From NCBI RefSeq assembly GCF_024614185.1, contig NZ_JAHTLF010000025.1, positions 434,001-498,000 of the forward strand: DNA of 64,000 bases. Direction: 5' to 3'. The notes below the pieces were generated by a model. It saw nothing but the letters and a program-made list of their open reading frames with translations. It searched no databases and was not told the DNA's origin. The stretch is from Nocardioides carbamazepini (lineage in GTDB: Bacteria; Actinomycetota; Actinomycetes; Propionibacteriales; Nocardioidaceae). The position numbers were made by a program, and so were the translations under genes. Below are positions 33,782-42,372 of the stretch, in pieces (positions within the stretch are counted from its first letter, which is position 1; every line of letters begins with the position of its first letter).

Positions 33782-34639
33782 GTGTACCCCTTCCTCAAGG
33801 GCCACGGCACCGAGAACGACTTCGTCCTGCTGCCCGACCCCGACGGCACCGTCCACGGCGAGCTGAGCGCCGAGCGCGTCCGCGCGCTGTGCGACCGGCG
33901 TGCCGGGATCGGCGGCGACGGGGTGCTCCGGATCATCCGGACCGCTGCCGCCGGCGACGCCGCGCGCGGGCAGGACGCCGAGTGGTTCATGGACTACCGC
34001 AACAGCGACGGCTCCGTCTCGGAGATGTGCGGCAACGGCATCCGGGTCTTCGGCCGCCACCTCGCGCAGCGGGGTCTGGTCGACCCGGCGACGCCTGTCC
34101 GGGTCGCGACCCGCGCCGGGGTCAAGGTGCTCACCTTCGCGGCCGGTGCGGCCGACGGCGAGATCACCGTCGACATGGGGATCCCGAAGGTGCTCGAGGA
34201 GACCTCCGTCGCGGTGGGCGAGCGGTCCTGGCCGGCGCTGCACGTCGACATGGGCAACCCGCACGCGGTCGCCTTCCTCGACACCGACACCGACACCGAC
34301 ACCGGCGCCGATCTGGCCGACGTCGGCCCGCTGCTCGACGCGCCCCGCCACGACCCGGCGGTCTATCCCGCCGGCGTCAACGTCGAGTTCGTCGTACGAC
34401 GGGGGCCGGGTCACGTCGCGATGCGGGTCCACGAGCGTGGCTCCGGCGAGACCCGCTCCTGCGGCACCGGCGCCTGCGCCGTCATGGTCGCGGCCGCCCT
34501 CGCCGACGGCGCGGCCCGCGACACGGCGTACCGGGTCGACCTGCCGGGCGGCACGCTGCGGATCACCTGGACCGCCGACGACCGGATCCTGATGACCGGC
34601 CCGGCCGTGGTCGTGGCCGAGGGCACGAGCTCCCTCTGA
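33782..34639 (+). CDS. dapF: Diaminopimelate epimerase
   Basis: This 285-residue cytosolic enzyme interconverts LL- and meso-diaminopimelate for lysine and peptidoglycan. The two catalytic cysteines are in place: C83 (EMCGNGIRVF) and C227 (SCGTGACA). KGHGTENDFV at residues 6-15 is the N-terminal signature. In the linker before domain 2, residues 167-174 are four Asp-Thr pairs encoded by four copies of GACACC (around 34279-34302), a small local repeat. The gene is a single unit, with an inverted repeat after its stop. Confidence 0.96.
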   Translation: MYPFLKGHGTENDFVLLPDPDGTVHGELSAERVRALCDRRAGIGGDGVLRIIRTAAAGDAARGQDAEWFMDYRNSDGSVSEMCGNGIRVFGRHLAQRGLVDPATPVRVATRAGVKVLTFAAGAADGEITVDMGIPKVLEETSVAVGERSWPALHVDMGNPHAVAFLDTDTDTDTGADLADVGPLLDAPRHDPAVYPAGVNVEFVVRRGPGHVAMRVHERGSGETRSCGTGACAVMVAAALADGAARDTAYRVDLPGGTLRITWTADDRILMTGPAVVVAEGTSSL

Positions 34640-34646
34640 GTCTCTG

Positions 34647-34671
34647 ACTGTGACACCGACGGTGTCACAGT
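34647..34671. promoter_or_regulatory. 25-bp palindrome before the short-chain dehydrogenase gene
   Basis: ACTGTGACACC (34647-34657), a 3-nt centre and GGTGTCACAGT (34661-34671) form a perfect 11-bp inverted repeat. It begins 8 nt after the dapF stop and ends just before the AAGGAG ribosome site of the next gene. It could be an operator for a TetR- or GntR-type regulator, or a terminator of dapF; the AT-containing arms and tight position favour an operator. Confidence 0.55.
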
Positions 34672-34685
34672 GAAGGAGCCGCCCT

Positions 34686-35474
34686 ATGCTCCCGACCATG
34701 GAACTCACCGGATCCTCCGCCATCGTCACCGGCGCCGCCTCGGGCATCGGCGCCGCCGCCGCCCGCCAGCTCGCCGCCCAGGGTGCGACCGTCGTGGTCG
34801 CCGACCTCCAGGCCGACAAGGGCGAAGCCCTGGCCGCCGAGATCAACGGCGTCTTCGCCCTGGTCGACGTGACCAACACCGAGCAGATCGCGGGCGCGGT
34901 CAAGGCCGCCGCCGACATCGCCCCGCTGCGGGCGGTCGTCAACTCGGCCGGCATCGGCTGGGCCCAGCGCACCATCGGCCGCGACGGACAGCTCGAGTCG
35001 GCCCACTCCCTCGAGGCGTTCACCAAGGTCGTCGCGATCAACCTGATCGGCACCTTCGACATGGTCCGCCAGGCCGCGACCGCGATGAGCCGGAACGAGC
35101 CCGACGCCGACGGCTGCCGCGGCGCCATTGTCAACCTCGCCAGCGTCGCCGCCTTCGACGGCCAGATCGGCCAGGCGTCGTACTCCGCCTCCAAGGGCGG
35201 CGTCGTCGGCATGACCCTCCCCGTCGCCCGCGACCTCGCCGCCTCCGGCATCCGCCTCAACACCGTGGCCCCGGGTCTGATCGACACCCCGATCTACGGC
35301 GAGGGTGAGCAGGCCGAGGCGTTCAAGGCCAAGCTCGGCGAGAGCGTGCTCTTCCCGAAGCGCCTCGGCGTGCCGGACGAGCTGGCCAGCATGGTCATCG
35401 AGTGCCTCACCAACTCCTACATGAACGGCGAGGTCGTCCGCGTCGACGGCGGCATCCGGATGCCCCCGAAGTAG
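34686..35474 (+). CDS. Short-chain dehydrogenase (type II 3-hydroxyacyl-CoA dehydrogenase-like)
   Basis: This 262-residue SDR enzyme has the NAD(P) loop TGAASGIGAAAA (residues 15-26), an Asp after strand 2 (VADLQ) suggesting NAD, catalytic S-x-YSASK (Tyr about 159, Lys about 163), and a VVNSAGIG motif. The acidic loop and the C-terminal GGIRMPPK resemble 3-hydroxyacyl-CoA dehydrogenase type II (HSD10-like) enzymes of fatty-acid or sterol degradation. It stands alone behind a 25-bp palindrome. A second start at 34698 (MELTG) is equally possible. Confidence 0.88.
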   Translation: MLPTMELTGSSAIVTGAASGIGAAAARQLAAQGATVVVADLQADKGEALAAEINGVFALVDVTNTEQIAGAVKAAADIAPLRAVVNSAGIGWAQRTIGRDGQLESAHSLEAFTKVVAINLIGTFDMVRQAATAMSRNEPDADGCRGAIVNLASVAAFDGQIGQASYSASKGGVVGMTLPVARDLAASGIRLNTVAPGLIDTPIYGEGEQAEAFKAKLGESVLFPKRLGVPDELASMVIECLTNSYMNGEVVRVDGGIRMPPK

Positions 35475-35499
35475 TCCCCGACCTGACCGGTGCCGGGGC

Positions 35500-36123
35500 T
35501 CAGCCCTGGCACATGGTCTGGCCGTAGGGCCCCTCCGTGGACCGTCGCTCGGTGACCTTGCCGTTGATCGTGATCACGCAGGTCACCGGCGTCCCGGAGG
35601 GGCCGGCGCCGAAGAAGAGGCGCGCATAGTCGGGGTTGCCGTAGGCGATGGTCGTGAGCGACCAGCGGGTGCCGACGCCCTTCACCGTGCCGGACGGATC
35701 GGTCAGGCTGGTCGGCACCTGGTAGCCGACGATGCCGATCGGCTGCTGGGAGAAGACCTCCAGACGGACCCGGATCTTCGGCAGTGAGGCGCTGCCGCCC
35801 TTGCCGGTGAGCCCGGGCATGCTCAGTGGCGGCAGAGTGCCGGAGCCCGCCGCGAAGCCGCTGGGCGCGCTGTCCGGTGCGGCGCCGGTCGCGGCGGCAC
35901 TCGAGCCGGGGGTCGGCTCCGGCGTCGACGACGGCAGCTGGGACGGCAGCGTGCCCGGTCCGTCCTCGACGGACGGGGACGCCGTCGCACGCGGGCGCGC
36001 GCCCGCGCCGTCGTCCGTGTCGTTGCCGCCGCGCCCGACGACGACGCTGATCACGATGATGAGGAGGGATACGCCCACCACGATCCATCCGCGGTGGTCG
36101 CCCCCCGGCCGACCGACTCTCAC
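35500..36123 (-). CDS. MmpS-like membrane-anchored protein
   Basis: This 207-residue protein has one N-terminal membrane anchor (about 13-30), a Pro/Ser/Thr/Ala-rich linker (35-110) and a C-terminal beta domain. The end (VTCVITINGKVTERRS..GQTMC) with two cysteines and the W-S-L-T-T strand resemble the mycobacterial MmpS family, whose members assist MmpL lipid or siderophore exporters. No mmpL is adjacent, which is unusual. The GTG start is the only reasonable one. It is divergent from the phosphatase gene. The family call rests on the C-terminal pattern only. Confidence 0.6.
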   Translation of the reverse strand: MRVGRPGGDHRGWIVVGVSLLIIVISVVVGRGGNDTDDGAGARPRATASPSVEDGPGTLPSQLPSSTPEPTPGSSAAATGAAPDSAPSGFAAGSGTLPPLSMPGLTGKGGSASLPKIRVRLEVFSQQPIGIVGYQVPTSLTDPSGTVKGVGTRWSLTTIAYGNPDYARLFFGAGPSGTPVTCVITINGKVTERRSTEGPYGQTMCQG

Positions 36124-36234
36124 ATCAGGTCAACGAGCGGATCGCTCCCGCGGTACGCGGATCGCGGCACGGGGGATCCGACCGCTGTTCACCGACGCGC
36201 AGCATCGTGATCAGGAGCACGTCGCCGAGGAACG

Positions 36235-36249
36235 GTTCCCTGAGGGAAC
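36235..36249. promoter_or_regulatory. Inverted repeat over the phosphatase ribosome site
   Basis: GTTCCC-TGA-GGGAAC is a perfect 6-bp inverted repeat. Its right arm is the likely ribosome site (GAGGGAA) of the gene starting at 36256, so it could hide that site in an RNA hairpin or bind a protein in the divergent region. Confidence 0.4.
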
Positions 36250-36255
36250 GTGACG

Positions 36256-37860
36256 ATGCTCGGGGACGACCGGACCCGCCTGGCCGAGCGACTGGGCGAC
36301 CTCCGGGTCGGCCGTCGGACGACGATCGTGGCCGGCCTCTCCGGCTCCTCGATCCCCGCTCTCGGCCTGCTCGGCCGCTCGCCCGCCCTCGTCGAGCGAC
36401 GGCGGGACCTGACCTCCGGCGCCCGCAGCGGCGAGGTCACCACCAGCTCCGCGGTGATCTGGTCGCGCGGGATCCGGCCCAGCCGGCTGATGGTGCGCCT
36501 GCACAGCGAGGGTCGACACCGGCGCGTGGTCCGCGGGCCGTGGACCGACGAGCGGGCCGACTTCACCGCCCGGGTGCACCTGACCGATCTCGCGCCCGGC
36601 CGGCCGTACGACGCCGAGGTCTGGTTCGAGACACCCGACGGGGAGCGCAGCGCACCCCTACCGCTCACCTTCGCGACCGCGCCGGTCCATGCCGCCGCGC
36701 AGTCGATCGTGTGGTCGGGCGACACCTGCGGCCAGGGCTGGGGGATCGACCGCGCGCGGGGCGGCCTGACGACGTACCGGACGATGCTCGGCCTGCGCCC
36801 CGACCTGTTCGTGCACGTGGGCGACACGATCTATGCCGACGAGCCGATGAGCGAGAGCGTGCTGCTCGACGACGGCACCACCTGGCGCAACGAGCTGACC
36901 GAGGACGTCATGGTCGTCTCGGAGACCCTCGACCAGCTCCGTGGCCGGCACCGGTACCCGCTGCGGGACGACAACGTGCGCGCCTTCTACGCCGCCGTGC
37001 CCACCGTCGCGATGTGGGACGACCACGAGACCTGCAACAACTGGTGGCCGGGCGAGACCATCGACGACGAGCGGTACGGCGAGCGGCGGGCCGACGTGCT
37101 CGCGATCCGCGGCCGCCGTGCCTGGCAGGAGTACCAGCCGGTCCCGGTGCGACGGCTCGCGCCCGCCGGCGGCGACGGGTTCGTCGGCCGGCGGCTGTAC
37201 CGGAAGGTCCCGCGCGGCCAGCACCTCGACCTGTTCTGCCTCGACATGCGCAGCTGGCGCGGACCGAACCCCGACACGAACCCCGCCGTCGGCCGGACCA
37301 CGGCCGGCCTGCTCGGCAGGGACCAGGAGGAGTGGCTGGTGCGCGGCCTGCGCTCGTCGACCGCGACCTGGAAGGCGATCTGCGCCGACCTGCCCCTCTC
37401 CGCCCCGACCAACCGGGTCACCGACCTCGACGGCTACGCCAACAAGGACGACGGCCCGCCGATCGGCCGGGAGCCCGAGCTGGCCCGGGTGCTGTCCGCC
37501 CTCAAACGGTACGGCGTGCGCAACGTCATCTGGCTCACCGGCGACGTCCACTACACGGCCGCCTACCGGTATACCCCCGAGAGGGCCGCCTTCACCGACT
37601 TCGACCCGTTCTGGGAGTTCGTCTCCGGGCCGGTCGCCGCCTCGCCGTTCTGGCTCAAGGACGGGGAGCTGGACCAGACCTTCGGACCCGAGGTCGTCTT
37701 CTCGCAGGGGGAGGCCGAGATCGGCCGCCTGGACGTCGCGCCCCGGCCCACGAACCAGTACTTCGGGCAGCTCGACATCGCCGCCTCCGGCCTGCTCACC
37801 GTCCGGCTGTACGACGGCGCCGGCACCGTCGTGTGGGAGCGCGACCTCGAGCCCGGCTGA
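36256..37860 (+). CDS. PhoD-like metallophosphatase
   Basis: This 534-residue protein is of the alkaline phosphatase D family. An N-terminal fibronectin-like domain (about 55-140) is followed by the metallophosphatase core: GDTCGQGWG, HVGDTIYADE, WDDHETCNN (the D-D-H metal ligands), and GDVHYTA near residue 430. The usual PhoD signal peptide with a Tat RR motif is not evident, so it may be cytoplasmic or exported differently. GTG at 36250 is an alternative start; the ATG has better spacing to GAGGGAA. Confidence 0.85.
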   Translation: MLGDDRTRLAERLGDLRVGRRTTIVAGLSGSSIPALGLLGRSPALVERRRDLTSGARSGEVTTSSAVIWSRGIRPSRLMVRLHSEGRHRRVVRGPWTDERADFTARVHLTDLAPGRPYDAEVWFETPDGERSAPLPLTFATAPVHAAAQSIVWSGDTCGQGWGIDRARGGLTTYRTMLGLRPDLFVHVGDTIYADEPMSESVLLDDGTTWRNELTEDVMVVSETLDQLRGRHRYPLRDDNVRAFYAAVPTVAMWDDHETCNNWWPGETIDDERYGERRADVLAIRGRRAWQEYQPVPVRRLAPAGGDGFVGRRLYRKVPRGQHLDLFCLDMRSWRGPNPDTNPAVGRTTAGLLGRDQEEWLVRGLRSSTATWKAICADLPLSAPTNRVTDLDGYANKDDGPPIGREPELARVLSALKRYGVRNVIWLTGDVHYTAAYRYTPERAAFTDFDPFWEFVSGPVAASPFWLKDGELDQTFGPEVVFSQGEAEIGRLDVAPRPTNQYFGQLDIAASGLLTVRLYDGAGTVVWERDLEPG

Positions 37861-37875
37861 CATCGTCGTTAATCG

Positions 37876-37901
37876 GGAAGCATCTCGTGGTGCTCGTCGT
37901 T
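37876..37901 (+). promoter_or_regulatory. Possible SigR/SigH-type promoter of hflX
   Basis: GGAAG (37876-37880), an 18-nt spacer and GTT (37899-37901) resemble the oxidative-stress sigma R/H pattern GGAAT-N18-GTT with one mismatch. TACTCT at 37901-37906 could alternatively be a housekeeping -10. The evidence is a pattern match only. Confidence 0.3.
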
Positions 37902-37917
37902 ACTCTTGATGACGCCT

Positions 37918-39426
37918 ATGACGAACCGTGCTGAAGACTTCTCCCTCGCTGACGCCCTGCGAGCCACCGAGGGCTGGGACGACCCCGACGCCGAGCTCGA
38001 CGACTTCGAGTCCGGCTACGCGAGCGAGCCCGCCGGCGACCCCGATGCGGGCGGGGACCTGACCACCGGCGACCTCGACCTGGTCGAGCGTCACGAGCTG
38101 CGCCGGGTCGCCGGCCTGCGCACCGAGCTCGAGGACATCACCGAGGTCGAGTACCGCCAGCTCCGCCTGGAGCGGGTGGTCCTCGTCGGGGTGTGGACCG
38201 GCGGCGCCATCAGCGAGATCGAGAACGCGATGGCCGAGCTGGCCCTGCTCGCGGAGACCGCGGGCTCGGAGGTCCTCGACGCGATCTACCAGCGCCGCAC
38301 CTACCCCGACCCGGCGACCTACATCGGCCGCGGCAAGGTCGACGCGCTGCGCGAGATCGTGCAGGCCACCGGCGCCGACACCGTGATCTGCGACGGCGAG
38401 CTGGCGCCCTCCCAGCTGCGCAACCTCGAGGACAAGGTCAAGGTCAAGGTCGTCGACCGGACCGCGCTCATCCTCGACATCTTCGCGCAGCACGCGAAGT
38501 CCAAGGAGGGCCAGGCCCAGGTCGAGCTCGCGCAGCTCAGCTACATGAAGCAGCGCCTGCGCGGCTGGGGTGGGAACCTCTCCCGCCAGGCCGGTGGCCG
38601 GGTCGGCGCCGACGGCGGCGGCATCGGCGGCCGTGGCCCCGGTGAGACCAAGATCGAGACCGACCGGCGCCGGATCAACGACAAGATCGCCAAGCTGCGC
38701 CGCGAGCTGAAGGCCATGAAGGGGACCCGCGACACCAAGCGCCAGGAGCGCCGTCGCAACGAGATCCCCTCGGTCGCCATCGCCGGCTACACCAACGCCG
38801 GCAAGTCCTCCCTGCTCAACCGCCTCACCGGCGCCGGTGTGCTCGTCGAGGATGCCCTCTTCGCGACGCTCGACCCGACCACCCGGCGTACCTCCACCGC
38901 GGACGGCCGCGTCTACACGATGAGCGACACCGTCGGCTTCGTCCGGCACCTCCCGCACCAGCTGGTCGAGGCGTTCCGCTCGACCCTGGAGGAGGTGGCC
39001 GACGCCGACCTGATCGTTCACGTCGTCGACGGCTCGCACCCCGACCCCGAGGGCCAGCTGGCCGCGGTCCGCGAGGTGCTCGCCGAGATCGGCGCGACCG
39101 ACGTCCCCGAGCTGGTCGTGGTCAACAAGATCGACGCGGCCGACCCGGTCGTCGTCGACCGCGTGCTGCGTCGCGAGCCGCACTCCGTCGCGGTCTCGGC
39201 GCGCACCGGCGAGGGGATCGCCGAGGCGATCGCCGCGGTCGAGGGCGAGCTCCCGCGCCCGAGGGTCGAGTTCACCGCGCTCGTGCCCTATGCGCGCGGC
39301 GACCTGATCGACCGGATCCACAAGGACGGCGAGATCGGGTCCCTCGAGCACACCGCCGACGGCACCCGGGTGACCGGCCGGGCCACCGAGGCGCTGGCCG
39401 GCGAGCTGGCCGCCTACGTGGTCTGA
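37918..39426 (+). CDS. hflX: Ribosome-associated GTPase HflX
   Basis: This 502-residue GTPase splits or rescues stalled 70S ribosomes under stress. The N-terminal HflX domain runs to about residue 260 with the Gly-rich GADGGGIGGRGPGETKIE (232-249), a coiled coil (250-285), then the G domain: G1 GYTNAGKSSLLN, G3 DTVGF, G4 NKID, and a C-terminal domain. The N-terminus is extended by about 50 acidic residues compared with E. coli. No ribosome site is seen before the ATG, so it may be leaderless. A strong hairpin follows the stop. Confidence 0.95.
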   Translation: MTNRAEDFSLADALRATEGWDDPDAELDDFESGYASEPAGDPDAGGDLTTGDLDLVERHELRRVAGLRTELEDITEVEYRQLRLERVVLVGVWTGGAISEIENAMAELALLAETAGSEVLDAIYQRRTYPDPATYIGRGKVDALREIVQATGADTVICDGELAPSQLRNLEDKVKVKVVDRTALILDIFAQHAKSKEGQAQVELAQLSYMKQRLRGWGGNLSRQAGGRVGADGGGIGGRGPGETKIETDRRRINDKIAKLRRELKAMKGTRDTKRQERRRNEIPSVAIAGYTNAGKSSLLNRLTGAGVLVEDALFATLDPTTRRTSTADGRVYTMSDTVGFVRHLPHQLVEAFRSTLEEVADADLIVHVVDGSHPDPEGQLAAVREVLAEIGATDVPELVVVNKIDAADPVVVDRVLRREPHSVAVSARTGEGIAEAIAAVEGELPRPRVEFTALVPYARGDLIDRIHKDGEIGSLEHTADGTRVTGRATEALAGELAAYVV

Positions 39427-39440
39427 GCACATCCGTCGCT

Positions 39441-39503
39441 CGTCGTACCGGACAATTCGGTTGCGATTTCGCCAATTCGGCAACCCCGATGTCCGGTACG
39501 ACG
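39441..39503. terminator. Long hairpin after hflX
   Basis: CGTCGTACCGGACA (39441-39454) pairs perfectly with its complement at 39490-39503, and GGTTGC/GCAACC extends the stem inside. AATTCGG occurs twice in or near the loop. The arm ends 12 nt before the next GTG. It may end hflX transcription or control the hydrolase gene; no T-run follows. Confidence 0.55.
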
Positions 39504-39515
39504 GATGATCCGGTC

Positions 39516-40184
39516 GTGACTCGGCACCGGCTCCTCCTCGGACTGCTCGCGCTCGTCCTCACCGTCGCGGTGAGCACGACGCTGCTGGCGCGCGCCGGCG
39601 CCCGGGCGGACCCGTGCGTGGCCAAGGACGAGCGGGCCCAGGCGCGGCGAGCGCTGGTGACCGGTGCTGGCCCACCGGTCCTGGTGATCGGCGACTCCTA
39701 CTCCGTCGGCGCCGGCGTTCGCCCGGAGCAGTCGTGGCCGGTCCGGCTGCCCGGCCGGGTCCGGGTCGACGGCTTCTCCGGCAGCGGGTTCTCCGTCGGC
39801 GCCAGCGCCTGCGGCGACGTCTCCTACGCGACCCGGGCCCGGACCGCGGCCGGCGCCGGCCTGCTCGTGGTCGAGGGCGGTCTCAATGACGCCGACCAGC
39901 CCGCCGCCGACCTGGAGGCCGGGTTCTCCCGGCTGATGCGGGTGCTCGCCGGTCGGCCGGTCCTGGTCGTGGGACCGCCGCCCGCGCCCCGGCTCCGGTA
40001 CGACGACGTGGCGGCGGTCGACGCGACCCTGGCCCGGCTCGCGGCGGCTCACGGGGCCGGGTACCTGTCGATGCTCGACGTCGACCTGACCTACCAGCGC
40101 GACCGGCTGCATCCCGACGCCGCCGGCCACCGGGTGTTCGGCGACCGGGTCGCGGCGCGGGTGGCGAGCCTGCTCGAGGGCTGA
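39516..40184 (+). CDS. SGNH/GDSL hydrolase, membrane-anchored or exported
   Basis: This 222-residue esterase-type protein has an N-terminal hydrophobic segment (about 5-24) that is a signal or anchor. Block I GDS is at 59-61 with Ser61 as nucleophile, the Gly and Asn blocks follow (GFSGSGFSVG; GGLND), and D196-x2-H199 (DRLHP) completes the triad. The GTG start puts the hydrophobic segment right at the N-terminus and lies 6 nt after GATGAT. An ATG 27 nt upstream is inside the hairpin and less likely. Acts on an ester outside the cytosol; substrate unknown. Confidence 0.85.
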   Translation: MTRHRLLLGLLALVLTVAVSTTLLARAGARADPCVAKDERAQARRALVTGAGPPVLVIGDSYSVGAGVRPEQSWPVRLPGRVRVDGFSGSGFSVGASACGDVSYATRARTAAGAGLLVVEGGLNDADQPAADLEAGFSRLMRVLAGRPVLVVGPPPAPRLRYDDVAAVDATLARLAAAHGAGYLSMLDVDLTYQRDRLHPDAAGHRVFGDRVAARVASLLEG

Positions 40185-40205
40185 GCGCCGCCTTGGCGGG
40201 GCTCC

Positions 40206-41216
40206 TCAGGTCTCGCTCTGCTTGCTGAACGCGGTGTCGAAGGCAGCGGTGGGCGGGTCGTAGTCGAAGCGGCGCAGGAACTCCAGAGCCTCGGGCGCGC
40301 CGTGCAGGCGGTCCATCCGCGCGTCCTCCCACTCGACCGAGATCGGGCCGTCGTACCCGATCGCGGCGAGGGCGCGGAAGGAGTCCTCCCACGGGACCTG
40401 GCCACGGCCGGTGGAGACGAAGTCCCAGCCGCGGTGCGGGTCGCCCCAGGGGAGGTGGGAGGAGAGCCGCCCGTTGCGGCCGCCGCCCAGGCGCAGCCGG
40501 GTGTCCTTGCAGTCGACGTGATAGATCCGGTCGGCGAAGTCGGTGATGAAGGCGACCGGGTCGAGGTCCTGCCAGAGCATGTGGCTGGGGTCCCAGTTGA
40601 GCCCGAACTCGGGACGGTGCCCGATCGCCTCCAGGGTGCGCACGGTGGACCAGTAGTCGTAGGCGATCTCCGAGGGGTGCACCTCGTGCGCGAAGCGCAC
40701 CCCGCACCGTGCGAACTCGTCGAGGATGGGGTGCCAGCGCTCGGCGAAGTCGCGGTAGCCGGCGTCGATCCGCTCGGCGGGCACCGGCGGGAACATCGCC
40801 AGGTAGGGCCAGATCGAGGACCCGGTGAAGCCGACCACCACCTCGACCCCCATCGCCTGGGCCAGCCGGGCGGTCAGGCGCATCTCCTCGGCCGCCCGCC
40901 CGCGCACGCCCTCCGGGTCGCCGTCGCCCCACACCCGCTCGCGGACGATCGCCTGGTGGCGGAAGTCGATCGGGTCGTCGCAGACGGCCTGCCCGGTGAG
41001 ATGGTTCGAGATCGCCCAGCAGCCGAGGCCGTGCCGGCGCAGGATCTCCAGGCGTCCCTCGACATAGCCGGGCTCGTCGACCCGCCATGCGTCGAGGTGC
41101 TCGCCCGAGACCGCGATCTCGAGGCCGTCGTAGCCCCACCGCGCGGCCAGCGCGGCCACCTCCTCGAGGGTGAGGTCGACCCACTGTCCCGTGAACAGGG
41201 TGAAGCGCTTGCCCAT
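40206..41216 (-). CDS. Sugar phosphate isomerase/epimerase (AP2-endonuclease-type TIM barrel)
   Basis: This 336-residue xylose-isomerase-like TIM-barrel protein of the IolE/IolI group has a WGYDGLEIAVSGEH start, a metal-site E-V-H-P-S-E region (AHEVHPSEIAYD), NWDPSHMLWQ and HVDCKDTR. It would isomerise or epimerise a sugar or inositol derivative. GGAGG lies 4 nt before the ATG; the gene is 10 nt after the dehydrogenase gene, at the end of the transport and catabolism operon. The exact reaction is not determined. Confidence 0.85.
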   Translation of the reverse strand: MGKRFTLFTGQWVDLTLEEVAALAARWGYDGLEIAVSGEHLDAWRVDEPGYVEGRLEILRRHGLGCWAISNHLTGQAVCDDPIDFRHQAIVRERVWGDGDPEGVRGRAAEEMRLTARLAQAMGVEVVVGFTGSSIWPYLAMFPPVPAERIDAGYRDFAERWHPILDEFARCGVRFAHEVHPSEIAYDYWSTVRTLEAIGHRPEFGLNWDPSHMLWQDLDPVAFITDFADRIYHVDCKDTRLRLGGGRNGRLSSHLPWGDPHRGWDFVSTGRGQVPWEDSFRALAAIGYDGPISVEWEDARMDRLHGAPEALEFLRRFDYDPPTAAFDTAFSKQSET

Positions 41217-41226
41217 CAGTCCTCCG

Positions 41227-42372
41227 TCACTCGTGGCCGTCGTCGGCGATCGTCTGTGTCCGGCCATCCTGCTGCGCCGAGCGCTCGATCGCGTCCAGCA
41301 CGCGCTGCACGCCGAGGCCGTCGGCGAAGGAGGGGCTCGGATCGGTGCCGGCCGCGATGGCGTCGAGCAGCTCCGCGGCCTGGATGGTGAAGGTGTGGTC
41401 CCAGCCCAGCACGTGCCCGGGCGGCCACCACGCGTGCAGCGAGGGATGCTCCGGCTCGGTGACCAGGATCCGCTGCGAGCCGGTGGTGGGTCCCCCCAGG
41501 CCGTCGTGGAGCTGCAGCTCGTTGAGCCGCTCCAGGTCGAAGCTCAGCGCCCCGGCGTCGCCGTACAGCTCCAGGGTGAGCCCGTTCTTGCGGCCCGTCG
41601 CCATCCGGCTGACCTCGAGGCCGGCGACTCCTCCGGCCCGGGTCTCGAGGGTGGCCCAGGCCGCGTCGTCCACGGTCACCGGCTCCGGTCCCCGGGGGCC
41701 GGTGCGGGTGGGAACGAAGGTGCGCAGCCGTCCGCTCGCGGCGACCACCGGGTCGTCGAGGAGATGCTGGACGAGGTCGACCACGTGGGACCCGAGGTCG
41801 CCGAGGGCGCCGCTGCCGGCCGACTCCCGGCGCAGCCGCCAGGTCATCGGCGCGGCCGGGTCGGCGAGCCAGTCCTGGAGGTACGCCGCGCGGACCTGCC
41901 GCACCTGCCCGATCCGGCCCTCGGCGACCAGGCGCCGGGCCAGCGCGAGGGCGGGCACCCCGCGGTAGTTGAAGCCGACGGCCGTGCGTACGCCGCGGGC
42001 CGAGGCGGCCTTCGCGGCCGTGACCATCTGCTCCGCCTCGGCGACCGTGTTGGCCAGCGGCTTCTCCACGAGGACGTGCTTGCCCGCGGCCAGGGCCGCG
42101 AGCGCGATCTCGGCATGGCTGTCGCCGGGGGTGCAGATGTCGACGATGTCGACGTCGTCACGGGCGACCGCCGCGCGCCAGTCGGTCGCGCTGTCGTGCC
42201 ATCCGTACCGTGCCGCGGCCGTCGCGACCGCGTCGGCGTCCCGCCCGACGAGCACCTGCTGCCGGACCGCGGGGGTCTCGGGGAAGAACGCGCCGACATT
42301 GCGCCACGCGTTGGAGTGGGCCTTGCCCATGAACGAGTAGCCGATGACGGCCACGCCCAGCGGCCGGCTCAT
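41227..42372 (-). CDS. Gfo/Idh/MocA family dehydrogenase
   Basis: This 381-residue NAD(P)-dependent oxidoreductase has an N-terminal Rossmann domain (VAVIGYSFMGKAHSNAW, residues 6-22), the catalytic EKPLANT motif (about 100-106) and a C-terminal alpha/beta domain. It probably oxidises the imported sugar or polyol to a keto form, the first catabolic step. The ATG overlaps the stop of the upstream isomerase (ATGA). Confidence 0.9.
   Translation of the reverse strand: MSRPLGVAVIGYSFMGKAHSNAWRNVGAFFPETPAVRQQVLVGRDADAVATAAARYGWHDSATDWRAAVARDDVDIVDICTPGDSHAEIALAALAAGKHVLVEKPLANTVAEAEQMVTAAKAASARGVRTAVGFNYRGVPALALARRLVAEGRIGQVRQVRAAYLQDWLADPAAPMTWRLRRESAGSGALGDLGSHVVDLVQHLLDDPVVAASGRLRTFVPTRTGPRGPEPVTVDDAAWATLETRAGGVAGLEVSRMATGRKNGLTLELYGDAGALSFDLERLNELQLHDGLGGPTTGSQRILVTEPEHPSLHAWWPPGHVLGWDHTFTIQAAELLDAIAAGTDPSPSFADGLGVQRVLDAIERSAQQDGRTQTIADDGHE

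Noticed and set aside
34647..34671. CRP-type site (TGTGA...TCACA)
   Set aside because: The two halves are 11 nt apart instead of 6, so it does not fit a CRP site.
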